A stretch of DNA of 64,000 bases from Magnetococcales bacterium (lineage in GTDB: Bacteria; Pseudomonadota; Magnetococcia; Magnetococcales; UBA8363): the NCBI GenBank assembly GCA_015232865.1, contig JADFYU010000007.1, positions 1 to 64,000 on the forward strand, in the 5' to 3' direction. Every line of letters begins with the position of its first letter. Position 1 is the stretch's first letter. Shown in pieces: positions 55,508 through 63,013 of this stretch. The notes under the pieces were generated by a model that saw nothing but the letters and a program-made list of their open reading frames with translations, had not been told where the DNA came from and did not search any database. A program made the translations under genes and the position numbers.

Positions 55508-57034
55508 ATGAAAGATCAACTCATCAAATTGGATGTACTGTCAGGCCACCCCGGAAAGTGGCGGGGAGATACCCTGGCCATAGCCGTCTTCAAAGATAGC
55601 CGACCGCAAGAATCCCTCAGCATCTGTGACGAACCGCTCAAAAAAGCCATCGGCCATATTCTGGAGGGCCAGTGGATCAGTGGACGTCTGGGTGATACAC
55701 TACTGATTCCAACGCCCGCCGAGAGTGGAATGCAGGCCCAACGAATCCTGCTCATCGGTCTGGGATCGGAAGCCAAAATCGACCACGAAAAGGTGAGGAA
55801 GCTGGGAGCCAACCTGGCCTGTGCTTGTCAAAAACACAATATTCCCACCCTCAACTGTCTGATCTCCCTAGACAAGCTCAATACCCTCAAAGAGCAGGAG
55901 GTCATCGAATCGCTGGCGGAAGGGATCTGGCTGGGCAGCTATACGTTCAATCAGTTTCAGACCAAAAAGTCCGAACAGAACAAAAAAAATCCAGTCAAAA
56001 AAATAGGCTTTGGCATCAAGACCGAGCCCGCTTCACGCCACCGCCAGGCATTGAGCAAGGTGGAAAAAATATGTCGGGGGGTTATTCTGGCCCGAAACCT
56101 GGGCAACCAGCCCGGCAACCTGCTCACTCCGGAAGGTCTGGCACTCCAGGCTAAAGAACTGTCGGAAAATCTGCCGATAAAAACAACCGTATTCTCTGAA
56201 AAAACGTTGGCCAGAAAAAAAATGGCCGGCATTCTGGCTGTGGGTATGGGCAGCCAGAACAAGCCTCGATTGATCACCATGGAATACCTCAACGGCGGCA
56301 AAAAACCGTTGTTGGCAGTGGTCGGCAAAGCGGTCACCTTCGATTCCGGCGGCATTTCCCTGAAGCCGGGAATTAAAATGGAAGAGATGAAGTTTGACAT
56401 GTGCGGTGGAGCGGCGGTGTTTGGCTTCATGCAGGCCATCGCCGAGATGAAACTTCCCATCAACGTGGTGGGCATTGTCCCCGCCGCCGAAAACCTCCCC
56501 TCCAGCACCGCCCAACGACCGGGTGACATCATCAAAACGGCCAAGGGAATCTTTGTCGAAGTGGTCAACACCGATGCCGAAGGCCGTTTGATCCTGGCCG
56601 ACGCCCTGCACCATGCGGAATCCTTTGCACCGGACACCATCATCGACCTGGCCACCTTGACCGGCGCCTGTGTCGTCGCGCTCGGCTCCCACGTCAGCGC
56701 CGTCATGGGAAATCAGGAGACGCTTCTCAAAAACCTGCAAAAAGTCGGTGATCGTTGCGGCGATCTCATCTGGCCCTTCCCTATGCTGGAGGAGTATCAA
56801 AATCAGATCAAATCCACCGTTGCCGATATAAAAAATGTCGGCGGCACCGGCGGCGGAACCATCACCGCCGGCTGTTTTCTCTCCCGGTTTGTCGAGGAAA
56901 ACCGCAACTGGGCCCACCTGGACATTGCCGGCACCGCCTGGGATCTGAACGGAACAAACCCCGTCACCCCCAAGGGAGCCACCGGCGTCGGCGTCCGTCT
57001 GCTCTGCCGTTATGCCGAAGAGTATTTCGCCTAA
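55508..57034 (+). CDS. pepA: Leucyl aminopeptidase (M17)
   Basis: A 508-residue, two-metal M17 aminopeptidase that removes N-terminal residues from peptides. It has an N-terminal beta domain (1-about 165) and a C-terminal catalytic domain. VVGKAVTFDSGGISLKPG holds metal ligands and the catalytic Lys region; NTDAEGRLILADAL is the M17 signature; DLATLTGACVVALG and GNQPGNLLTPEGLA are also diagnostic. AGGAG precedes the ATG. In some bacteria PepA also binds DNA; nothing here speaks to that. Divergent from lptF. Confidence 0.97.
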   Translation: MKDQLIKLDVLSGHPGKWRGDTLAIAVFKDSRPQESLSICDEPLKKAIGHILEGQWISGRLGDTLLIPTPAESGMQAQRILLIGLGSEAKIDHEKVRKLGANLACACQKHNIPTLNCLISLDKLNTLKEQEVIESLAEGIWLGSYTFNQFQTKKSEQNKKNPVKKIGFGIKTEPASRHRQALSKVEKICRGVILARNLGNQPGNLLTPEGLALQAKELSENLPIKTTVFSEKTLARKKMAGILAVGMGSQNKPRLITMEYLNGGKKPLLAVVGKAVTFDSGGISLKPGIKMEEMKFDMCGGAAVFGFMQAIAEMKLPINVVGIVPAAENLPSSTAQRPGDIIKTAKGIFVEVVNTDAEGRLILADALHHAESFAPDTIIDLATLTGACVVALGSHVSAVMGNQETLLKNLQKVGDRCGDLIWPFPMLEEYQNQIKSTVADIKNVGGTGGGTITAGCFLSRFVEENRNWAHLDIAGTAWDLNGTNPVTPKGATGVGVRLLCRYAEEYFA

Positions 57035-57057
57035 AGGCCAACGAGCTGTCTACCTGC

Positions 57058-57101
57058 GTTCAATGGCCGACTCTCGGTTTAACCGGAGTCGGCCATTGAA
57101 C
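57058..57101. terminator. Hairpin between convergent pepA and phosphatase genes
   Basis: A 16-bp perfect stem (GTTCAATGGCCGACTC / GAGTCGGCCATTGAAC) around a 12-base loop. No T run is seen on either side, so it may be an mRNA-stabilising or Rho-assisted end. The flanks (CAACAGACAACGGCCCTGGGTTC at 57119-57141) recall the dispersed repeat and suggest a rearranged copy. Confidence 0.6.
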
Positions 57102-57139
57102 CTAAAAACGGCACGGGGCAACAGACAACGGCCCTGGGT

Positions 57140-57934
57140 TCAAGTGGTTAAAAACCGAACCGTCTCCGCTTCCAAAACCAGACAACTCAACACGCCGGAA
57201 TAGCAGGCTCCGGTATCGATACCAATCTGGTTGGGCAACTGGATGGGCTGTTTGGTTACGGTGTGGCCATGGACAATGCGCTTTTCAAAGAGTTTTTTAT
57301 GACTTAAAAAAGGCTCCCGAATCCAGAGCAGATCCATCTCTTTTTGCTTGTTCAAGGGCACGCCGGGCCTAACCCCGGCATGAACCATGAAATAATCGCC
57401 CATTTCATAATACAGGCGTAAATTTGAAAAAAAAACCAGATGGGCCGGGGGAATCGCCTCCAGCAGACAATCCCGCAAGGCTCGCATACGATCGACGGCG
57501 GATATCTGGGCTTTGACCTTGATGTCATAACTCAAGGCCATTTCCATTCCCCCATGCTGGGTCCAGGTGTGGTTGGGCTGGGGATCGAGCAAAAAACTCT
57601 CCAGTTCCGATTCATGGTTGCCCTTTAAAAAAATCTGTTCACAACCCGTTATGGAATGGCTGAGCAACCGATCGATCACCCCACGACTGTCAGGGCCGCG
57701 ATCGATGTAATCCCCCAGATAGATGATGCGTCTTTCCACCTCCGGCGGCAAATCCTCAAGCTCTCCCTCAATCTGCGCCTGGATATTGATCAGCAGATCC
57801 AAGCGGCCATGGATATCGCCGATTACATAGAGCCGATTGTCCGACGGAATTTGGAACGGCTTAATGGGCTGCCCGACGGCCTCTCCGGTTTTAACGGAGG
57901 AGGAAGAGATTATCTTTTGCAAAAAACTAAACAC
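57140..57934 (-). CDS. PPP-type serine/threonine (metallo)phosphatase
   Basis: A 264-residue calcineurin-like phosphatase with the complete PPP motif set: YVIGDIHGR, YLGDYIDRGPDS, FLKGNHESEL, MVHAGVRPG and IVHGHT. These supply the two-metal site and phosphate contacts. Bacterial members hydrolyse phosphoproteins or nucleotides such as diadenosine tetraphosphate, so the natural substrate is open. The GTG at 57934 is preferred, as GGAGAGG is 6 bases upstream; the frame extends to a TTG at 57964. Convergent with pepA. Confidence 0.9.
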   Translation of the reverse strand: MFSFLQKIISSSSVKTGEAVGQPIKPFQIPSDNRLYVIGDIHGRLDLLINIQAQIEGELEDLPPEVERRIIYLGDYIDRGPDSRGVIDRLLSHSITGCEQIFLKGNHESELESFLLDPQPNHTWTQHGGMEMALSYDIKVKAQISAVDRMRALRDCLLEAIPPAHLVFFSNLRLYYEMGDYFMVHAGVRPGVPLNKQKEMDLLWIREPFLSHKKLFEKRIVHGHTVTKQPIQLPNQIGIDTGACYSGVLSCLVLEAETVRFLTT

Positions 57935-58207
57935 GCCACACCTCTCCAACAGCGATTGTCTCAAAAATGAACAGAACAGACCGACCTTGGGTAAACCCCT
58001 GTCCCAAAGGATACGACAATTTCACCGGCTTTCCACCCGGCAAAATTGTCCCCTGACATTTTTTCCTCGCTGAAATAAAAAAGATTAAACTCAACAAAAT
58101 CAGCCACTAAAGAAAAATACACCGACAGGCACAATTATTGCATATCAGAATGGTAACATAACAGTGCCGCACCAACAGAGGGCTTTGAACAATAAGGAGA
58201 AACACGC

Positions 58208-58564
58208 ATGAATATCAGTATGATCAACAACTTGGACGCAGAAAATACAATCCAGGATGCCTTAGGAATCGTCGAAGCCGGTCCCGAACATCCAGATTAT
58301 GATCAAGCCTGGGAATATTTGGCTCTATGCGAGAATCCCAGCATCCGCGACGCCATGCGTACCGCCATGGAACAAACCTATGGCCCTTACCCTCTGCCCA
58401 CCGGCTACACCGATAGCGGCGAACCCCACTGGAGCCTGTCAGTCATGTCCGAATATCTCAACATTCCCGAGGAGGAGTTGACCGCCCAGAGTCTTGAGAT
58501 TCAGGAACGTTGGGGAGAAAAGGCAGGTGTTGTCCGCACGGAAGATTTAAACAAAGTGCACTGA
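58208..58564 (+). CDS. Hypothetical protein
   Basis: A 118-residue acidic soluble protein with no motif that I recognise. It has an N-terminal helical part with IQDALGIVEAGPEHPDYDQA, a Trp/Tyr-rich centre (YGPYPLPTGYTDSGEPHW) and an acidic C-terminal half (YLNIPEEELTAQSLEIQERW). A strong AAGGAG is 8 bases before the ATG and base use is like that of neighbouring genes, so it is very probably expressed. It is the first of several unknown small units between the phosphatase and the RSH-family gene. Confidence 0.7.
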   Translation: MNISMINNLDAENTIQDALGIVEAGPEHPDYDQAWEYLALCENPSIRDAMRTAMEQTYGPYPLPTGYTDSGEPHWSLSVMSEYLNIPEEELTAQSLEIQERWGEKAGVVRTEDLNKVH

Positions 58565-58586
58565 GAGCTAGAAAAAATAAAAAAAC

Positions 58587-58616
58587 TTGAACCAATAGCC
58601 GAAAATGTTGTATAAT
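58587..58616 (+). promoter_or_regulatory. Strong sigma-70-type promoter of a candidate small RNA
   Basis: TTGAAC (58587-58592), an 18-base spacer and a perfect TATAAT (58611-58616). Predicted transcription start is near 58622-58624. This is the best promoter match that I see in the window. Confidence 0.7.
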
Positions 58617-58621
58617 GGGGA

Positions 58622-58799
58622 AACAGCTGGCAGCGAGTGAACGATCGTGATCGAGACCAACTGCCAGCCTATTTTATTGATTTTTCTCTAAATTCCAGCC
58701 AGACAAGGAGATCATCATGTTTGATTGATATGACGAAGCATCCAGTGCAACAAAGATCCATTCCCCTAACAAGTTTTTTCTTATTAGGGTTTTTTTGTG
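58622..58799 (+). ncRNA. Candidate small RNA with nested 5' hairpin and intrinsic terminator
   Basis: The predicted transcript runs about 175 bases from the promoter at 58587-58616 to the terminator at 58773-58797. Near the 5' end is a nested stem: GCTGGCAG (58626-58633) with CTGCCAGC (58661-58668), and inside it CGATC/GATCG (58643-58654). The middle (58669-58705) is U-rich and unstructured, a possible Hfq site. An AAGGAG at 58705-58710 followed by ATG-TTT-GAT-TGA (58718-58729) could be a three-codon ORF, so a leader-type or mRNA reading is possible. A 52-codon frame from 58730 encodes a hydrophobic stretch but runs through the terminator. I do not recognise a known RNA family. Confidence 0.5.
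58773..58797 (+). terminator. Intrinsic terminator of the candidate small RNA
   Basis: CCCTAACAAG and CTTATTAGGG pair with one mismatch around a six-T loop, followed by seven T. Confidence 0.8.
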
Positions 58800-59206
58800 T
58801 CAAAATTTCCTGGATAGTGCCAGCAAACACCGCCTCAACCTTCGGCCCTGTTTCAAAGAGGCCAGCCTCTTTGACAACCGATATCTGACAAACCAAGACC
58901 TTACACACACACGAGCGAATCCTTCAAATCAATCTTCGACAATGACTCTGACTCTGGCACGGCGAATGCATTTTTCCGTTCACTGGAGCAGACTGCAAAA
59001 GCTCCGGCATAAACCCGGATCAAGCCATTTTCAGCAGGTATCTAACGCAATCTATTGACCCAACTGAACAATCAAAACAGGATGCCGATTATACCCGGTG
59101 GCGTCAATTGAACAGGAACCCAGACAGTCCAATAGCTTACGTTTCGCGCTTGCCGTTGCTGGTCAGATTTGAATGAGAACTCTCTCCAACCAGTTTGAAA
59201 GATAAT
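58800..59206 (+). other. Stretch without a supported gene
   Basis: About 400 bases downstream of the candidate small RNA. It holds a 9-bp hairpin with a 2-base loop (CAAAGAGGC/GCCTCTTTG, 58854-58873) lacking a T run, and an open frame to 59058 (87 codons from 58795, stop-free back to 58730) with no ribosome site and an odd composition. This could be the remnant of a gene whose start is at 58718 and which has an in-frame TGA at codon 4. Nothing else is recognised. Confidence 0.35.
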
Positions 59207-59434
59207 ATGAAGAATTTCCCCCGGTTATTTGTTCTATGTCAGGAACTGAGCAAGATTCAACAACAAAAAAAAGGAGTCCTAAAAAGCGACCAGGAGACCA
59301 AACAGTGGTTAGAGCTAGACCGATTGATCGCTCTCCATAGCAAACCGGCTATTATCAACGACGACTGGACCATACCAGTCTGGAATGGTGTTGCTGTCGA
59401 GCGGGGAATGGATCACTCGCAACTATCTTTGTAA
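59207..59434 (+). CDS. Small hypothetical protein
   Basis: A 75-residue protein of unknown function. The first half is helical and basic (LFVLCQELSKIQQQKKGVLK); the second has DDWTIPVWNGVAVERG. The ATG at 59207 has only GAAAGAT upstream; a TTG four codons earlier is possible. A very strong palindrome follows at 59497-59527. Its composition is unlike a random frame, but there is no homology evidence. Confidence 0.45.
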   Translation: MKNFPRLFVLCQELSKIQQQKKGVLKSDQETKQWLELDRLIALHSKPAIINDDWTIPVWNGVAVERGMDHSQLSL

Positions 59435-59496
59435 TGCTAAATCTGCCCTAAGGAGTCAAAAAAACATATTCCGACAAAGCAGACACAAGCAACAGA

Positions 59497-59527
59497 CCGT
59501 TTGACCCGGTTGAACCGGGTCAAACGG
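59497..59527. terminator. 31-base palindrome between convergent small genes
   Basis: CCGTTTGACCCGGTT and AACCGGGTCAAACGG pair almost completely around a 1-3-base loop. There is no T run. It lies between the convergent genes 59207-59434 and 59563-60288 and probably acts as a shared 3' end structure. Confidence 0.6.
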
Positions 59528-59562
59528 TAAGGGCCTCATTCGCGACGCTGATCAATCAACGA

Positions 59563-60288
59563 CTACCAACGACCGAAATGTGCTTGGCGTTGATTGCAAA
59601 CCGCCGGATCAAAACGATTTTGGAGCGCATCAAAGTAGTCCCGACAAAAAATGGGATTTTGACCGGACATCACACAATCCTTCCGACCCTGGCTTAATCG
59701 AACCGACTCTTGTTGAACAGCAGAGAGACAACCGTTGCGCCATTGACAAGCCATATAGCGACTCATCTCCTCACCGGGATAGCCAGGCGGAGTACCGCAA
59801 TCGACCGGAGACAAAGCAGCCCCCGGAGCCGCCGCCTCCTCAACCCTCTTCTCCGTCACGACCGGCTGCCAAGCCTTTTCCATTACGCCGGCAACACTCT
59901 GCTCTGGAACCAATTCGGCTGGTGATTGTGGTTGTTGCTCGACTGTTTCACTGCTTTTCTGATCGGTCGGTTCAGAGGGAGGTACGGCTGAGGCCGAAAG
60001 ATTTTCGACGATGGACGACACCGGCTCGTCACTCGTTTTTTGTTCGGAACCGGAAAGAGCGGCATTCACCGGAGAAGCCGGAGTATCTGGTGTCGGGTTC
60101 GTACTGGCGACAACAACATCTTCGCTTGTGGACTGGGAAAACCTGATCATTTTATTATTGACCGAGACAAGACCGGACGGCCCGGAAATTAAATGTATGA
60201 GCAGGAAAAAAAATCCGATACCAATGCAGGCACCCAGCAGATAGGGGGTAACGGTTCTAAAAATCCAATGTATAAAACTCAAGATCAT
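59563..60288 (-). CDS. Membrane-anchored hypothetical protein with Cys-rich C-terminus
   Basis: A 241-residue protein. One transmembrane segment (about 14-36, YLLGACIGIGFFFLLIHLI) leads to a long Ser/Pro/Glu-rich disordered linker (about 55-155). A compact C-terminal region with seven Cys follows (VDCGTPPGYPG, MACQWRNGC, KDCVMSG, IFCRDYF, AVCNQRQ), which suggests a disulphide- or metal-stabilised module in the periplasm. AAGGAGAGG lies 8 bases before the ATG. I do not recognise the C-terminal module. Divergent from the RSH-family gene. Confidence 0.65.
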   Translation of the reverse strand: MILSFIHWIFRTVTPYLLGACIGIGFFFLLIHLISGPSGLVSVNNKMIRFSQSTSEDVVVASTNPTPDTPASPVNAALSGSEQKTSDEPVSSIVENLSASAVPPSEPTDQKSSETVEQQPQSPAELVPEQSVAGVMEKAWQPVVTEKRVEEAAAPGAALSPVDCGTPPGYPGEEMSRYMACQWRNGCLSAVQQESVRLSQGRKDCVMSGQNPIFCRDYFDALQNRFDPAVCNQRQAHFGRW

Positions 60289-60509
60289 CTCTCGTCCCTC
60301 TCCTTGTCTTAACGGATCGCTGAAGATAAATTTCAGACAATCCGATGAATATACTCTTTTCTCTGAATGATGGAAATACCCATCAAGTCAAAATCGACTC
60401 TATTTTAATTGAATCGACTAATCACTGGCGTTGCGTCAAACCATCCGTTACCCTAATTTCGTCAGAAGAGAAACAGACTGCTATTTTTGCCAAAGAGAGT
60501 CGGTCAACA

Positions 60510-62402
60510 ATGGATGACCTGGACAAACAAATTTCCGGCTTATTGGAACTCACTCGGGGACGACTGGGCGAGCAGGATGTTGGTCGGGTCGGCCGTGCCA
60601 TCAGTATGGCGATGGAGTTTCATGCCGGCCAGTTTCGCAAAATGGACGGCTCTCCTTACGTATCCCATTGTATCGAAGTGGCTTACGACTGCCTGTTCTG
60701 GGGGTTGACAGATACGTCAGCCGTCTGTGCCGCCCTGCTCCATGACGCCGTAGAGGACGCCCCCGAACACCTGGAACCAGTCCAGAGAATCAAACGCTTT
60801 GACGCCAAAGTCTACGAAATCGTCGAAGCGCTCTCCAAAATCAGGAATCTGCAAACCGGAGGCGGCGATCTGCCCGCCACCTACCGGAGAATTTTGGGTG
60901 CTGCCGGCAAGGACATTCGGGTTCTCATCATCAAAGCCTTCGATGTCTATCAAAATGCCGCCACTCTGGAGGTCCACAACCGGGCCAAGGCCAAAAACAA
61001 AGCCAGCCTCGCCCTGATTTATGTCGGTGCGGCCCGCCGCTTGGGGATGATGTCCCTGGCCGATGCCATCATCGACCGGATTCTTCCCCACCTGATGCCG
61101 GTTCAATGTATGCGCGCCCAGAGAACCCTGGATGGACTCAGGGAACAGTGCAAACCCAGCATCCATCTGCTGCGAAAACAGTTGGACACCCTGATCGGTC
61201 ACAAACTGGCCAAAGAGATTCTTATCGAAAAAAGAACCTTGGCCGACTATTTCTACCTGACGGAAAATCCCGGTACGGGTCGACTGATGCGCGTGGGTTG
61301 GCCAATCTTCAGAATCAGGATTTTGGTGCGTAACGACGATACCGCCTGGCGGGTTCTGGGAAAAATGCACAGCCAGTTTGGCCCCATGCCACGCCACATC
61401 AAAGATTATCTGAACGCCCCCCGGATCAATGGATTCAGAGCCTTGACCACCCGCATTCTCTGGGATGGACACCCGGTCAACGTTCATGTTGTCCGGCTTC
61501 AGGACGACGCCGCCAACCGCATGGGGATTTTAGCCGAATGGGGCGTCAGCGGCCCGGATACTACGCGTTACATGCGGTTATTGTCCACCCTGGGGGATAG
61601 TGATCTGCGCATGTCGGAAGTCCATGCCCATGTGCTGCCGGATTTACTGGATATCTATTCGCCCAAGGGCGACCGGCTCACCTTTCCGGTCGGTTCGGTG
61701 GTGGTCGATTTTGCCTATCTGGTCCATACCGAACTGGGACACCGCTGCATCGGCGCCCAGGTCAACGGGATCAACCGACCACCGGAACACCCCCTGAGCG
61801 ATGGCGACGTTGTCAATGTGCTCACCTCCAAAAATGCCGTCCCCCAAAGAATCTGGCTGAGCGTAGTCAAAACGGCTCGGGCGCGCACATTGATCAAACA
61901 GGCTCTAAAAGATCAAACCACCCTCGTTATCAAGGGTGTCCAGCGAGATAAATTGGATCATTTCAAACTCACTTCCCTCTCCGGGGAAGATCTGCTCTGG
62001 TCCTGTTGCTGCCTGGCGACACCGCCGGACCCCATCGTCGGACGCATTTCCGAAGAGGGTCGCTGGATCGTGCATCACAAAGAGTGTTTAAAGCTTAAAG
62101 CAACCGATCAATGGAAGCCGGGGAGTTGGGGATATGACCGTAAAAAACAACTGATTTTACGAGTTAATTTTTCCATTACCAATACCCACGGCGCTCTTCT
62201 TCCGATTCTGGAAATCTTGGCCAGACAGGTGATAAACATCCACTCCATCCAGAGTCAGGGACGATCATCCAACCTGAATACCATTACATTGGAGATGAGT
62301 GGAAAATTACCGGAGGTGCTGGGAAGGATCTTGTACGAACTCACCTCGGTGTCGTCAGTCCAGGAAGTTTTAAGCTATTCATGGCGTGAGAGTCACTCCT
62401 GA
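60510..62402 (+). CDS. RelA/SpoT-family (RSH) protein with degenerate synthetase domain
   Basis: About 630 residues with the RSH layout: HD hydrolase, synthetase-like region, TGS and ACT. The HD domain is well kept: YVSHCIEVAY, the metal motif LLHDAVED and KAFDVYQNAATL, where the Asp/Asn pair is conserved. The synthetase region (about 250-370) is recognisable by RIRILVRNDDTAWRVLGKMH and HIKDYLNAPRINGFRALTTR but lacks the usual catalytic pattern (no ExDxx and altered RxxK). It probably hydrolyses (p)ppGpp or has moved to another role. TGS is at DLLDIYSPKGDRLTFPVGS; ACT ends the chain. The frame is open from an ATG at 60345; I chose 60510 because it fits the family start. Confidence 0.8.
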   Translation: MDDLDKQISGLLELTRGRLGEQDVGRVGRAISMAMEFHAGQFRKMDGSPYVSHCIEVAYDCLFWGLTDTSAVCAALLHDAVEDAPEHLEPVQRIKRFDAKVYEIVEALSKIRNLQTGGGDLPATYRRILGAAGKDIRVLIIKAFDVYQNAATLEVHNRAKAKNKASLALIYVGAARRLGMMSLADAIIDRILPHLMPVQCMRAQRTLDGLREQCKPSIHLLRKQLDTLIGHKLAKEILIEKRTLADYFYLTENPGTGRLMRVGWPIFRIRILVRNDDTAWRVLGKMHSQFGPMPRHIKDYLNAPRINGFRALTTRILWDGHPVNVHVVRLQDDAANRMGILAEWGVSGPDTTRYMRLLSTLGDSDLRMSEVHAHVLPDLLDIYSPKGDRLTFPVGSVVVDFAYLVHTELGHRCIGAQVNGINRPPEHPLSDGDVVNVLTSKNAVPQRIWLSVVKTARARTLIKQALKDQTTLVIKGVQRDKLDHFKLTSLSGEDLLWSCCCLATPPDPIVGRISEEGRWIVHHKECLKLKATDQWKPGSWGYDRKKQLILRVNFSITNTHGALLPILEILARQVINIHSIQSQGRSSNLNTITLEMSGKLPEVLGRILYELTSVSSVQEVLSYSWRESHS

Positions 62403-62632
62403 TCCAAAACATCAGAGCCTGCACAATGGCGACAGGTCGCACAGACCTCACCCCGCCATCCACGCAGACAGACTGACGGATGGTGAACCTCGCCGTCCGG
62501 GCAGATCAAAGCCCCCCAACCCAATTTAGCCTTGGCCTGAATCCGCATCTGCTTGAAAAATATCGACAGGCCATTGCGCCCACCCGAAGAGGGGGCGCTC
62601 TTTTCAAATCCGATCACACGGGAACTTTGCAT
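62393..62632 (-). CDS. Small Cys-rich, probably zinc-binding protein
   Basis: A 79-residue protein with a basic N-terminal half and a Cys/His-rich C-terminal part (ICPDGEVHHPSVCLRGWRGE, then VCATCRHCAGSD), suggesting one zinc site. AGGAG 7 bases before the ATG supports the start. Its last codons overlap the end of the RSH-family gene by 10 bases, convergently. Function is unknown. Confidence 0.6.
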   Translation of the reverse strand: MQSSRVIGFEKSAPSSGGRNGLSIFFKQMRIQAKAKLGWGALICPDGEVHHPSVCLRGWRGEVCATCRHCAGSDVLDQE

Positions 62633-63013
62633 TTTTAATCTCCTGTAAAACCAAGATCCGATCGTTATTCTGAATATCCATCAACCTGGATTCGAATTGA
62701 AGCAGCGGCCTCTCAATGCAGATGTTAATCAAGGAACGTGCCATTCATTAAATTAATGTATGTCAGATTTTTTTAACTCAATAAATCAATTTTAAATCAA
62801 ACAGTTCCATTAAACATATCAGTCGCCAGATTCACACGACAATCATCAAACCAAAACGGCTTGACAGATCGATCGTCAACAATCAATCACATCCTCTTGA
62901 CCTCTTTGACAATGAGATCACATTTCCGTGACAATAAGAACGGTCGGCATGGAGAGAGAGAGAGAGAGAGACCGTATGCGAAGGGGGGGGAAGGAGGACA
63001 ACCGTTTTCACTC
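62633..63013. other. Intergenic region with simple-sequence tracts
   Basis: A 381-base spacer between two minus-strand genes. It holds a (GA)10 tract at 62952-62971 and a G8 tract at 62983-62990, both within 65 bases of the ugpB stop. The part next to 62632 (62740-62830) is AT-rich and probably contains that gene's promoter. No gene or clear terminator is seen. Confidence 0.5.
62952..62971. repeat. (GA)10 dinucleotide tract
   Basis: Ten uninterrupted GA units, followed 11 bases later by eight G. It lies in non-coding sequence downstream of ugpB. Confidence 0.9.

Noticed and set aside
58718..59058. Selenoprotein reading through TGA at codon 4
   Set aside because: No conserved protein motif, no recognised SECIS-like structure after the TGA, and a strong terminator lies inside the frame.
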